DNA of 64,000 bases from positions 1 through 64,000 of the forward strand of contig JAQXIO010000009.1 of the NCBI GenBank assembly GCA_029007825.1, in the 5' to 3' direction. The translations under genes and the position numbers were made by a program. Below are positions 38,564-47,963 of this stretch, piece by piece. The notes under the pieces are model-generated. The model saw only the letters and a program-made list of their open reading frames with translations. It was not told the origin of the DNA and did no database searches. The DNA comes from Bacteroidales bacterium. GTDB taxonomy: Bacteria > Bacteroidota > Bacteroidia > Bacteroidales > JAQXIO01. Every line of letters starts with the position of its first letter. The stretch's first letter is position 1.

Positions 38564-40747
38564 ATGAAAAAGAGTAGGATTCTTTTGGCCGCGACAGTTT
38601 GTGTGATTCCAGCCTTTGCCCAACAACAGGTATGGAATGACCCTTCTCAACCGATAGAACGGAGAATTACGGCAATGGTGTCTGCTATGACACTGGAAGA
38701 AAAGGTTTCCCAATTGAGTTTTGATAGTCCGGGTATCGAGCGGTTGAATATTCCGGAATATAATTGGTGGAATGAAGCGTTGCACGGCGTTGCTCGTACG
38801 GGAAGAGCTACGGTTTTTCCTCAGTGTATCGGAATGGCAGCAACGTTTGACGATGATCTCGTTTATCGTGTAGCTTCGGCTATCTCAGATGAGGCCAGGG
38901 CTAAATTTAATATGGCACAGTCGATAGGTAATCGTGGGCAATACGCCGGATTGACATTCTGGTCTCCCAATGTGAATATATTCCGAGATCCCCGCTGGGG
39001 ACGCGGACAGGAAACATGGGGTGAAGATCCTTATTTGACCGGGCGTTTGGCTTCTCGTTTTGTGAAGGGCATGCAAGGCGATGATCCCGCACATTTAAAA
39101 ACCGCGGCATGTGCGAAGCATTATGTCGTGCATTCCGGTCCTGAAGCTCTCAGGCATGAGTTCGATGCAGTTCCGTCGCAAAAAGATTTTTTTGAAACCT
39201 ATACTCCGGCATTTAAGATGTTGGTGCAAGACGGTGAGGTTGAGGCTGTGATGGGAGCTTATAACCGTGTATTCGGAGAACCCAGTTGCGGAAGTCCTTA
39301 TCTTTTGACAGATTTGCTTCGTAAGGAGTGGGGGTTCAAAGGGCATGTTGTTTCCGATTGCGGAGCGATTAAGGATATTTATGAAGGACATAAGTATGCC
39401 AAGATGGCAGAAGAAGCGGCTGCCATCGCTTTGACAAGTGGTGTGAACTTGAATTGCGGGAATGTTTATGCGTCGGCCCTTCTGAATGCAGTGAAGCAAG
39501 GTTTGCTGACCGAAGATCAGGTTGACCATGCTCTTTCCGAACTTTTGCGGACACGTTTTAAACTCGGTCTGTTTGATCCAAAAGGAACTTCTCCTTACGA
39601 TGCTTTGGGGAGCGAGGTTATCGATAGCCCTGAGCACCGGCAGATTGCGCGTGAAGCTGCTGCGAAATCGGTCGTATTGCTGAAAAATGATAAAAATGTA
39701 TTGCCACTCGATAAAAACGCGAAGAAATATTATGTATTGGGCCCGAATGCAACCAGTACGGAAGCTTTGTTAGGGAACTATTACGGTGTTTCGTCGGATA
39801 TGCGTACGCTTCTGGAAGGGGTTGTTGCTCACGTGAGTCCCGGAACTACCGTAGAGTATAAATACGGAGTTCTGATGGAACGGGAAAATGTAAATCCTGT
39901 GGATTGGAGTACCGGGGAAGCACATACCGCCGATGCCATCATACTGGGAATGGGAATTACCGGAATGCTGGAAGGTGAAGAAGGAGAGTCGATTCTGTCT
40001 CCCTATATGGGTGACCGGAAAACTATTGAATTACCGGAAAGCCAGGTCAATTACATCAAGAAGTTGCGAGCTCAGGGCGATAAGCCGATTATTATGGTCG
40101 TGTTCGGAGGAAGCCCGATTGCATTCGGGAATGTTGCCGATCTGGTAGATGCTATTCTTTTTGCCTGGTATCCGGGAGAGGAAGGAGGAAATGCCGTTGC
40201 CGACGTATTGTTCGGAGATGTGAATCCTTCCGGACGGTTGCCTTTGACTTTCCCGAAGAGTACGGATCAGCTGCCTCCTTATGAAGATTATTCGATGAAA
40301 GGACGCACCTATCGTTATATGACAGAGAAACCTCAATATTCTTTTGGTTATGGCTTGAGTTACACTACTTTTTCTTTTGACAATGCGAAGTTGTCGAAAG
40401 AAAAGATAAGGAAAGGGGAATCGGTTGATGCATCCGTCCGGGTTTCCAATAACGGAAATCGAGCCGGAGAAGAGGTGGTTCAGCTCTATGTGAAAGACAT
40501 GGAAGCTAATGTAGATGTACCTCTCTCTTCCCTAAAAGACTTTAAAAGAGTGAAATTACAACCTGGGGAAACGAAAGAAGTAACATTCACAGTTACGCCC
40601 GAAATGATGAAAATTGTGAATAATGAGGGGAAAGAAGTTTTGGAAAAGGGAAAATTTGCACTTTTCATAGGTGGTGTATCGCCAGGAGAACGTAGCACGG
40701 AATTAGGAGCACCGGCTCCTGCGAAACTTGAGTTTACTGTAAAATAA
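38564..40747 (+). CDS. GH3 beta-xylosidase
   Basis: A 727-residue exported glycoside hydrolase of family 3 with a signal peptide (about 1-20, ending PAFAQ). The barrel domain has YNWWNEALHGVARTGRATVF and AKHYVVHSG, and the nucleophile Asp 265 in HVVSDCGAIKDI. The second sandwich domain contains MLEGEEGESILSPYMGDRK, the likely acid/base Glu region. A fibronectin-like C-terminal domain (about 610-727) is present. NWWNEALHGVAR is typical of xylosidase/arabinosidase GH3 enzymes. Lying between xylB and xylA, it probably releases xylose from xylo-oligosaccharides in the periplasm. Confidence 0.92.
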   Translation: MKKSRILLAATVCVIPAFAQQQVWNDPSQPIERRITAMVSAMTLEEKVSQLSFDSPGIERLNIPEYNWWNEALHGVARTGRATVFPQCIGMAATFDDDLVYRVASAISDEARAKFNMAQSIGNRGQYAGLTFWSPNVNIFRDPRWGRGQETWGEDPYLTGRLASRFVKGMQGDDPAHLKTAACAKHYVVHSGPEALRHEFDAVPSQKDFFETYTPAFKMLVQDGEVEAVMGAYNRVFGEPSCGSPYLLTDLLRKEWGFKGHVVSDCGAIKDIYEGHKYAKMAEEAAAIALTSGVNLNCGNVYASALLNAVKQGLLTEDQVDHALSELLRTRFKLGLFDPKGTSPYDALGSEVIDSPEHRQIAREAAAKSVVLLKNDKNVLPLDKNAKKYYVLGPNATSTEALLGNYYGVSSDMRTLLEGVVAHVSPGTTVEYKYGVLMERENVNPVDWSTGEAHTADAIILGMGITGMLEGEEGESILSPYMGDRKTIELPESQVNYIKKLRAQGDKPIIMVVFGGSPIAFGNVADLVDAILFAWYPGEEGGNAVADVLFGDVNPSGRLPLTFPKSTDQLPPYEDYSMKGRTYRYMTEKPQYSFGYGLSYTTFSFDNAKLSKEKIRKGESVDASVRVSNNGNRAGEEVVQLYVKDMEANVDVPLSSLKDFKRVKLQPGETKEVTFTVTPEMMKIVNNEGKEVLEKGKFALFIGGVSPGERSTELGAPAPAKLEFTVK

Positions 40748-40786
40748 ATAGTAGGGATTACAAATCAGAATCTTAAATAAATAATT

Positions 40787-42115
40787 ATGAGTATTACGTT
40801 AGGAAAAAAAGAGTTCTTCCCTGGTATAGGGAAAATCAAATTTGAAGGACGCGAATCATCCAATCCTTTAGCTTTTAAGTTTTATGATGAGAATAAGGTA
40901 GTGATGGGTAAAACCATGAAGGAACATTTCCGTTTTTCTATGGCTTACTGGCATACTCTCTGTGGAGAGGGAGGCGATCCGTTCGGACCGGGAACGAAAA
41001 TATTCCCGTGGAATAGTGAGAGAGATGCTATTTCCCGCGCAAAAGATAAAATGGATGCTGCATTTGAATTTATGACTAAAATGAGCATACCGTTTTATTG
41101 TTTTCATGATGTGGATCTGGTCGATGAGCCTGAATCAATGGCCGATTTTGAGAAGCGTCTGGCTACAATCGTTGAATATGCCAAGGAAAAACAGGCTGAA
41201 TCGGGCGTTAAATTGTTATGGGGTACGGCCAATGTATTCGGTAACCCCCGTTATATGAACGGAGCTGCTACAAATCCGGATTTTCCGGTTGTCGCCTTTG
41301 CGGGAACACAGATAAAAAATGCTATCGATGCAACAATAGCCCTTGGCGGTGAAAATTATGTTTTCTGGGGGGGACGTGAAGGTTATATGAGCCTGCTCAA
41401 TACAAATATGAAGCGTGAAAAAGAACATTTGGCAAGAATGCTTATTATGGCCCGTGATTATGCTCGTAAGCAGGGATTTAAAGGTACTTTCCTCGTTGAA
41501 CCAAAACCGATGGAACCGACAAAACATCAATACGATGTAGACAGTGAGACAGTAATCGGTTTCCTTCGTCATTATGGATTGGATAAGGATTTTAAATTGA
41601 ATATAGAGGTAAATCATGCGACTTTGGCCGGACATACGTTTGAACACGAATTGCAGGCTGCCGCCGATGCCGGATTGCTCGGAAGCATAGACGCAAACCG
41701 TGGCGATTACCAGAATGGCTGGGATACCGATCAATTCCCTATCGATGTATATGAGCTGACGCAGGCATGGTTGGTTATTCTGGAAGCAGGAGGCTTAGGT
41801 ACCGGAGGAACGAATTTCGATGCCAAAACCCGTCGGAACTCAACCGATCTGGAAGATATTTTTATTGCCCATATTGCCGGTATGGACGTGTTTGCACGTG
41901 CTTTGACATCTGCTGCTGCAATTCTCGAACATTCCGATTATAAGAAGATGCGTGCAGAACGTTATGCAACATTCAATTCGGGAGACGGAAAATTATTTGA
42001 AGAGGGAAAACTATCTTTAGAAGATTTGCGTAATATTTGTCTGAAGAGCGGTGCCCCTAAACAGATTAGCGGAAAACAGGAACTTTATGAAATGATTGTA
42101 AATCAGTATATCTGA
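40787..42115 (+). CDS. xylA: Xylose isomerase
   Basis: A 442-residue class II xylose isomerase converting xylose to xylulose. [12 protein letters not shown] has the catalytic His and Asp. [20 protein letters not shown] and [20 protein letters not shown] give metal and substrate ligands, and [20 protein letters not shown] and [17 protein letters not shown] complete the two-metal site. It is the last gene of the regulator-xylB-GH3-xylA operon, closed by a terminator. The product feeds xylB and then transketolase. Confidence 0.97.
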   Translation: MSITLGKKEFFPGIGKIKFEGRESSNPLAFKFYDENKVVMGKTMKEHFRFSMAYWHTLCGEGGDPFGPGTKIFPWNSERDAISRAKDKMDAAFEFMTKMSIPFYCFHDVDLVDEPESMADFEKRLATIVEYAKEKQAESGVKLLWGTANVFGNPRYMNGAATNPDFPVVAFAGTQIKNAIDATIALGGENYVFWGGREGYMSLLNTNMKREKEHLARMLIMARDYARKQGFKGTFLVEPKPMEPTKHQYDVDSETVIGFLRHYGLDKDFKLNIEVNHATLAGHTFEHELQAAADAGLLGSIDANRGDYQNGWDTDQFPIDVYELTQAWLVILEAGGLGTGGTNFDAKTRRNSTDLEDIFIAHIAGMDVFARALTSAAAILEHSDYKKMRAERYATFNSGDGKLFEEGKLSLEDLRNICLKSGAPKQISGKQELYEMIVNQYI

Positions 42116-42137
42116 TTACGGACATGACAAAAAGCAG

Positions 42138-42174
42138 GAGCGGATTTTTATTAAAATCCGCTCTTTTATTTTTG
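42138..42174. terminator. Bidirectional terminator after xylA
   Basis: A perfect 11-bp inverted repeat GAGCGGATTTT (42138-42148) with 42153-42163 and a 4-nt loop. It has T-runs on the plus strand and an A-run before it, serving xylA and the convergent kinase gene. Confidence 0.85.
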
Positions 42175-42240
42175 AAGAATAGGGTAGAATGCAGTTTAAA
42201 TAAAATCCGGATAATTTAGTTTCCGTACTTGTTTCGTTGA

Positions 42241-43104
42241 TTATTTGTTTGATAAATCGGAGATTCCGGATGAATGGTATTTTATAAGACCTTCGACCGG
42301 AGAGGAGATAATCGTTCCGACGGAGATATTATGTTTTTGGGCGACAACCTGGATGATATCCTGAATATGGTAGGCAAGCGATCCTGTAAAATGAACCGGA
42401 TATTGTGCATAATCGTATTGCTTGATGTTGCGTATGAAAAATGCTTCGATTGATTTTTTTACGATCGCAGCAACTTCTGCTCTGTCTATCCGGCTTATGA
42501 TATAGGGTATGAAAGAGGCCAGAAAGCGGTTCGGAAAAGGCTTTTTATATACCCGTTCTATAATTTCGGACATGTTTAATGCATGTGTTTGAAGAAAGTC
42601 GTTTTTTATATCTTCGGGTAATTGGTTTTTCAATAGGTCTCCTACAAATATTTTCCCGATAACGGCTCCGCTTCCTTCATCTCCGAGAATGAAGCCTAAA
42701 GGGGATATATTTTTCCTTATCGTTTTGCCGTCATAAAAACAAGAATTTGATCCTGTGCCCAGAATGCAGGCTATCCCCGGCTTGTGTCCGCAAAGGGCTC
42801 GTGCTGCACCTAATAAGTCACTGCCGATCTCTGTTTCTTTACCAAAAAAAGGAGAAAAAATATTTTTCAGAAAAGTAGCTTTTTCTTCGTTGGTAATGCC
42901 TGCACCGTAAAAATAGAGTGGTATATTGTGATTTGAGACAAGGTATGATTTGAGATTTTTATCGATAATGTCCGCAATATCGTCTTTGTCCTGATAAAAA
43001 GGATTTATTCCTCCGGTAAGTATCCGGACATTTTCTTTTCCGTCTTCGTACAAACACCAGTCTGTTTTAGTCGAGCCACTGTCGGCAATCCACATTTTAC
43101 TCAT
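42241..43104 (-). CDS. BadF/BadG-type sugar kinase (N-acetylglucosamine kinase-like)
   Basis: A 287-residue member of the actin-like ATPase (ASKHA) sugar-kinase group. WIADSGSTKTDWCLYEDG is the phosphate-1 motif, ACILGTGSNSCFYDGKTIRK is phosphate-2, and GFILGDEGSGAVIGKIFVGD follows. VHFTGSLAYHIQDIIQVVAQ is the adenosine motif. Such enzymes phosphorylate GlcNAc or MurNAc. Its start overlaps the SpoIID gene by 8 bp, so it belongs to a coupled three-gene operon. A role in recycling cell-wall amino sugars is inference. Confidence 0.85.
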   Translation of the reverse strand: MSKMWIADSGSTKTDWCLYEDGKENVRILTGGINPFYQDKDDIADIIDKNLKSYLVSNHNIPLYFYGAGITNEEKATFLKNIFSPFFGKETEIGSDLLGAARALCGHKPGIACILGTGSNSCFYDGKTIRKNISPLGFILGDEGSGAVIGKIFVGDLLKNQLPEDIKNDFLQTHALNMSEIIERVYKKPFPNRFLASFIPYIISRIDRAEVAAIVKKSIEAFFIRNIKQYDYAQYPVHFTGSLAYHIQDIIQVVAQKHNISVGTIISSPVEGLIKYHSSGISDLSNK

Positions 43105-44410
43105 AGATTTTTTGTAAAGTTGCGGTTGGATAATAATGTTTCAATATTTCGTCATACGAATAACCCTTATGCCCCATTACGGCAGCTCCTATCTGGCAAA
43201 GACCGACGCCGTGCCCCCATCCGGCACCGTGCAGGATAAAGCGTGAGGGAAAGCCCTCGTTATCCGGATTTGTTGCATCTACTGTAAAAGCAGAACTGTA
43301 AAGATGCGAAGGGGAAAGGGCTTTTCTGATTTCCAGTTCCTTTCCTATGGTTACGGTACGTAACGAACCGGTAATACGTAGTTCGCTGATGCGTCCGGAA
43401 GGTCCGCGTTTTAAAGGAGACAAAGATAATATTTTCCCGAACTGTACCCCCGTGCGCCGGAACAAAAGGCCGGATAGCTCTTCTTGGGTATATTCTTTTG
43501 TCCAACGATAGAAGTCGGTTGTTTCACAATCATAATCGTTCATGACTTCCGAAAGAACTTCTCCGGATGGATTTCTGCAGAATGAGTCAGGATGCGAACG
43601 GATAAAATCTTCTATGTTATCGGATGTAGGATGAACCTCTGTGTTTTCTTTCGTGTCACGTATGGAAGGCATGTAAGGATGTTTTTCATTTTCCCAACAA
43701 TTCTGGAACTCCTCGGTGATACCCCCGCAACATTTGGAGAACCGGGTATCGCAGATATTGCCATTATAAGTTAACACTTCTCCTCGGGTATTTTCTATTG
43801 CATCCATGACTACGGAAGATAAGTGGCGGGTAATTCCCTGGTAACGCTGGCAATGATCGTCGGCACACACATTGAAAAGTATATGGTCTTCGCGATCATA
43901 CCATCGGATTCTTTTGTGCTCTGTTTCGATAAAATCCGGATATTTTCTTTTCTTTTTTTTCTGGTTTTCTATTTGTGCAAGCAACCAACTTCTGGATATC
44001 ACAGCATGTGCTTTTAAAAATGCCATAGATGCCGTTCCGTTCATTTCCGAAGCAATAACACTTTTCAGATAATCTTCCGTATTTATAATATTGATAGCCA
44101 GAATTCCCGAGGAAACGGCTTGAAACCGGAGTATTCCCCGGAACGATTGGTTTTCCTTTCGCTGCCAATGGAAATCTACACCTATGGTTACATCGTTAAG
44201 AGTGAAAAAATTGTCGGATTTTTCGGGGACAAATTGAAGCTCGTTGTAATATTTTCCGTTGAAAAGAAGTTGTTTGTTTTTTAATCCGACTTTGTTATCA
44301 CCCGAAAAGAGCGTATTCTCCTGTTCCGAAAAATAGTTCCCTGTAAAATGAAAATGGATTTCCGGCGCGGTAAGGATACCGACAGTTATGAGAGGTTCTG
44401 TTTTGCTCAT
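43097..44410 (-). CDS. SpoIID/LytB domain protein (putative peptidoglycan lytic transglycosylase)
   Basis: A 437-residue protein with a SpoIID domain. IINTEDYLKSVIASEMNG holds the conserved glutamate, which in SpoIID is the catalytic acid for cutting denuded peptidoglycan strands. LKAHAVISRSWLLAQIENQK, TRFSKCCGGITEEFQNCW and HGAGWGHGVGLCQIGAAVMG match the family. There is no obvious signal peptide (the N-terminus is [13 protein letters not shown]), which is odd for a wall enzyme. It overlaps the upstream glycosyltransferase gene by 4 bp and the kinase gene by 8 bp. Confidence 0.87.
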   Translation of the reverse strand: MSKTEPLITVGILTAPEIHFHFTGNYFSEQENTLFSGDNKVGLKNKQLLFNGKYYNELQFVPEKSDNFFTLNDVTIGVDFHWQRKENQSFRGILRFQAVSSGILAINIINTEDYLKSVIASEMNGTASMAFLKAHAVISRSWLLAQIENQKKKKRKYPDFIETEHKRIRWYDREDHILFNVCADDHCQRYQGITRHLSSVVMDAIENTRGEVLTYNGNICDTRFSKCCGGITEEFQNCWENEKHPYMPSIRDTKENTEVHPTSDNIEDFIRSHPDSFCRNPSGEVLSEVMNDYDCETTDFYRWTKEYTQEELSGLLFRRTGVQFGKILSLSPLKRGPSGRISELRITGSLRTVTIGKELEIRKALSPSHLYSSAFTVDATNPDNEGFPSRFILHGAGWGHGVGLCQIGAAVMGHKGYSYDEILKHYYPTATLQKIYE

Positions 44411-46818
44411 AACTGCTTGTATATATTGATTAAATCTTTTGGTTTTACTTTTCTGAAATGTTCTTCAATAGGAAAAGTAAACACTCCGCTCATCTCGAGT
44501 GCAGCAGGACTGATTAAAATCTGTTCGCTTCCTTTGGCATAATATTCTTTGGGACGGTGGCATTTACGGGGAAAAATAGCTACGATCCAGCTCTTCTCAC
44601 TTTCTCTCGGATCTGTTCTCCAGCATAAAATATTGAACATCGGTTCTAAAGTAGAGTCTGTTTCGGATAAAGAGTGAATTACCTGTGAGATTAGTTCGGT
44701 AAGATGCTTCTTATTATTGTTGCAGAAGTATCTGAAAGATAAAAAAGTGTCGTGTTCCGTAAGCGTTTTCGAGAGCTTTCTGAGGTTCTTGCTGGCATAT
44801 CGTTTACATAACGGCAATTGTGTCTTTTCGACCGCTTGGAAATGAAAATGATCTGGGGCGGAAGCTCCGCATCGTGCTCCGTTATAAAAAATAACGTAGT
44901 TATCGAGTTCCTGCGATAACTCGAGCATATCGGAGATTCTCCCATTTAAAGTTTGAGGTACGTGGTGAATATCCGGAATTGTAAAATGTTTCTCAAAAAC
45001 AGGATAAGGATTGCACAAAAGAATATACCTGTCTTTAAATAATATACCCTTTTGTTCGCTCGGAAGATTTTCAAGGCAGAGGAAGCATTTACGTTTGGCG
45101 ATGGATTCTTTATCGGTTTGAGCAGTAATCGAGCTTAAACGTCCCGGATTATAGATCAATCGTAAATTAAGGCCTGCCGTTTTAATAAGACGTTCCTTTG
45201 CATTGTTTAGAGCCATATAATTTTCGGACGCAAGTTTCCATCTGTCGAGCTGCATAGCCAATAGCGCTTCCGCTTTGTTTTGAAATGAAGCATTGGGAGA
45301 GGTAAGTTTGATAATTTCATTTTCCGAAAGCGTTTTTTCCGAAAGTAATCGTTGTATTTTGTCTTTGTTCAGTTGTATTCTGGCCTCAATCTCCCATGTG
45401 CGTAATTTGTCCTTATAATGGTTGTGAACATTGATTTTTTCCGGACAGAGATTTGCGTCGGAATTATCGTCCCATCTGCGGCAATTATACAATACATCGT
45501 ATATTCGTCCGACCATAAACTCCCTTGAAAAACGGAGTCCTACAGCATAATCTTCACCGTAGCTCGTATCCGGGAATTTAAATTTCCTGATAATCGGTGT
45601 ATAGAATGCCCTTGGAGCGCCTAATCCGTTAATCCGTAATGCATTATTGGGTCCGTTTTCATCGCTCCATTCACTATGGTCTATTATGCCCGGCGGAATT
45701 TCCGTGAGATTAAAATCGGTAATACGGTAACTGCCGATTATCATACCGCATTTTTGCTGATAAAAAGCATCGACGATTTTCTGTAAAGTTTGCGGAGAAC
45801 TGTACAAATCATCGCTATCGAGTTGTACGGCAAATTTACCGCATTCGGGATGAAATATACCCAGGTTCCAGCAACCCCCGATTCCGAGATCGTTACGTTC
45901 TGGGATAATGTGAACTACTTTGGGATTTTGGGATAATCGCTTTATTATTTCCGTTGTTCCGTCTGTCGAGTGATTGTCTATGACAATTACATTGTAAGGA
46001 AAAGCCGTTTCTTGTTCTAATGCCGATTTTATGGCATCTTCTATTGTTTTGACACGGTTGCGTACCGGAATAATAATGGAAGCCTCATACTCAAAATGTT
46101 CATTTTCCAGATTAATTGTCTGGGGAGAGTAGGGTAAGTAAGCACCGATTGACTTGAGATGTTCGGTACATACGGCTTCCATTTCTTTTTGTGTTTCCCT
46201 GTTTACCGGATTGACATAATCAAACTGGTTTGAGTGGGGGTGGCTGGAGGTATCTTCGAGTACGGTATAAAGATATTCGTTGATATGGACAATCGGATAG
46301 GCTTGCGATATTTTTAATCTTAAATCGTACAATCCTGCATACTGGTAATTCTGAGATATTTGTGTAATAGCATTTTTCAAAGCTTCTGTCCGGATAAACA
46401 AGAGATTTCCGAAATCAAAATTGTCCCGTAAACTGCCTTTCTGGTAATCTATAAGAGGATTATTGGAGACTACTCCGTTTTTTTCTTTGCGATAGTCGGC
46501 ATAACATATGCCGCTTCCCGAATAAAGTGAGATTTGAAAAAAACGTTGTAAAGCGAAAGAACCTAAATTTATAGGAAAAGTTTTTAGTCCGAACAGAATA
46601 TATTTTCCTTCAGCCACCTCCGCTACTTTCCGGAAAGTATCCGTAGAGAAGAGAGAGTCTATATATATGAGATTGTAATTTCCCTCCGTTGCTCCGGTTT
46701 TATCGGTGCTTAGCAGGTATACTTTGTTGATAATCGGTAATTGAGATATTTTGTAAAATTCTATATCTTGGTGGATGATATTGCCTACATATGGAATAAA
46801 TAGATCAATCTTGTTCAT
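44407..46818 (-). CDS. Glycosyltransferase family 2 fused to a DUF4922 (GalT/Ap4A-phosphorylase-like) domain
   Basis: An 803-residue two-part protein. Residues about 245-450 form a GT2 domain: [33 protein letters not shown], and the metal-binding DSDD at 334-337. Residues about 540-790 form DUF4922, which has a zinc-like CxxC at 578-581 (KCFLCLENL) and [20 protein letters not shown] near 603. HFHFQ at 657-661 matches the HxHxQ active site of Ap4A phosphorylase and GDP-galactose phosphorylase-type HIT proteins. The first 240 residues look like a degenerate glycosyltransferase. It heads an operon with SpoIID and kinase genes. The combined activity is unknown. Confidence 0.85.
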   Translation of the reverse strand: MNKIDLFIPYVGNIIHQDIEFYKISQLPIINKVYLLSTDKTGATEGNYNLIYIDSLFSTDTFRKVAEVAEGKYILFGLKTFPINLGSFALQRFFQISLYSGSGICYADYRKEKNGVVSNNPLIDYQKGSLRDNFDFGNLLFIRTEALKNAITQISQNYQYAGLYDLRLKISQAYPIVHINEYLYTVLEDTSSHPHSNQFDYVNPVNRETQKEMEAVCTEHLKSIGAYLPYSPQTINLENEHFEYEASIIIPVRNRVKTIEDAIKSALEQETAFPYNVIVIDNHSTDGTTEIIKRLSQNPKVVHIIPERNDLGIGGCWNLGIFHPECGKFAVQLDSDDLYSSPQTLQKIVDAFYQQKCGMIIGSYRITDFNLTEIPPGIIDHSEWSDENGPNNALRINGLGAPRAFYTPIIRKFKFPDTSYGEDYAVGLRFSREFMVGRIYDVLYNCRRWDDNSDANLCPEKINVHNHYKDKLRTWEIEARIQLNKDKIQRLLSEKTLSENEIIKLTSPNASFQNKAEALLAMQLDRWKLASENYMALNNAKERLIKTAGLNLRLIYNPGRLSSITAQTDKESIAKRKCFLCLENLPSEQKGILFKDRYILLCNPYPVFEKHFTIPDIHHVPQTLNGRISDMLELSQELDNYVIFYNGARCGASAPDHFHFQAVEKTQLPLCKRYASKNLRKLSKTLTEHDTFLSFRYFCNNNKKHLTELISQVIHSLSETDSTLEPMFNILCWRTDPRESEKSWIVAIFPRKCHRPKEYYAKGSEQILISPAALEMSGVFTFPIEEHFRKVKPKDLINIYKQL

Positions 46819-46842
46819 TTCGGAGCACTTTTGTCTGTTAAG

Positions 46843-46877
46843 TTTGGGTTATCAAATGTAATAAATTTCTATTTTTG
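46843..46877 (+). promoter_or_regulatory. Promoter of recR
   Basis: TTTG at 46843-46846, 23 bp, TATTTTTG at 46870-46877, 19 bp before the recR ATG. The spacing is slightly long. Confidence 0.5.
46853..46860 (-). promoter_or_regulatory. -7 promoter box of the GT2-DUF4922 operon
   Basis: TACATTTG on the minus strand, 34 bp before the ATG of the fusion gene, with a TTTC 22 bp upstream. It lies inside the recR promoter, so the two divergent promoters overlap. Confidence 0.45.
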
Positions 46878-46896
46878 TAAACGAAAAAGAACAGGA

Positions 46897-47520
46897 ATGA
46901 TTCAAAAATATCCATCACTTTTATTGGAAAATGCAGTTTCCGAGTTCTCTAAGCTTCCGGGAATAGGAAGAAAGACCGCTTTACGTCTCGTTCTTCATTT
47001 GCTGAGACAGGATAAAGAGAGTGTACTTGCTTTCTCTAATGCACTGTCGATCTTACGCCAGGAAGTGAAATATTGCCGGGAATGTCATAATATCTGCGAC
47101 GATGAAGTTTGTGGTATTTGCAGTGACGTAACGCGCGATAAACAGATTATATGTGTCGTAGAGAATGTGAAGGAGGTATTGGCAATAGAGAATACATCTC
47201 AGTTCAGAGGCGTTTACCATGTATTGGGAGGAATTATTTCTCCGATGGACGGTATAGCACCTTCCGACCTTGAAATAGATAGTCTGGTAGAACGCGTAAA
47301 AAGCGGGACGGTACAGGAAGTAATCCTGGCATTAAGCACGACTATGGAAGGGGATACTACGAATTTTTACATATATAGGAAGCTCGCTCCGACAGGAGTG
47401 AAAATATCGGTTATATCAAGAGGTGTCTCTGTGGGAGACGAATTGGAATATGCCGATGAAATAACGCTGGGGCGTTCGATTCTGAACCGCGTAGCGTTTG
47501 ATGATACATTTAAAATTTAA
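46897..47520 (+). CDS. recR: Recombination protein RecR
   Basis: A 207-residue RecR of normal size, which acts with RecF and RecO in loading RecA at gaps. It has the HhH segment [19 protein letters not shown], the zinc finger [16 protein letters not shown] and the Toprim region [18 protein letters not shown] chose the ATG at 46897; the in-frame extension to 46831 would cover the promoter. It begins a plus-strand run with the HAD, GT2 and GNAT genes. Confidence 0.95.
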   Translation: MIQKYPSLLLENAVSEFSKLPGIGRKTALRLVLHLLRQDKESVLAFSNALSILRQEVKYCRECHNICDDEVCGICSDVTRDKQIICVVENVKEVLAIENTSQFRGVYHVLGGIISPMDGIAPSDLEIDSLVERVKSGTVQEVILALSTTMEGDTTNFYIYRKLAPTGVKISVISRGVSVGDELEYADEITLGRSILNRVAFDDTFKI

Positions 47521-47526
47521 TTGAAT

Positions 47527-47952
47527 ATGTTGATAGCAGTTGATTTTGACGGGACCATAGTAGAACATCGTTATCCTAAAATTGGAAATCCGATTCCATT
47601 TGCAATAGAAACATTGATTCAACTGCAGAAAGAACAGCACCGTTTGATTTTGTGGACTGTACGCGAAGGACGGTTGTTGGATGAGGCAGTGGCATATTGT
47701 GAGGAGAGAGGATTGACTTTTTATGCGGTAAATAAATCGTATCCTGAGGAAGACCCGGCAAAGGCTCCGCGGAAACCGTTGGCCGATTTGTTTATCGATG
47801 ATCGTAATTTCGGCGGTCTCCCCGACTGGGGGGTAATTTATCGGGTTATTTCTTCCGGAGAATCACTTGTCGCAGCTAAGGAATTGTATGCTGCTGCGGA
47901 TACGGATAAAGGTGTAAGTAAAAAACGAAAAGGCCTTTTTCGTTGGTTTTGA
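47527..47952 (+). CDS. HAD-superfamily hydrolase, small cap-less type
   Basis: A 141-residue protein beginning MLIAVDFDGTIVEHRYPKIG, with the HAD nucleophile motif DxDGT. LILWTVREGRLLDEAVAYC is motif II, with Thr in WTVREG, and ADLFIDDRNFGG is motif IV. There is no cap domain, as in the small phosphatases common in Bacteroides. The substrate is unknown. Start at the ATG at 47527, 6 bp after recR; its stop lies 11 bp before the GT2 start. Confidence 0.88.
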   Translation: MLIAVDFDGTIVEHRYPKIGNPIPFAIETLIQLQKEQHRLILWTVREGRLLDEAVAYCEERGLTFYAVNKSYPEEDPAKAPRKPLADLFIDDRNFGGLPDWGVIYRVISSGESLVAAKELYAAADTDKGVSKKRKGLFRWF

Positions 47953-47963
47953 CCTCTGGGCAT

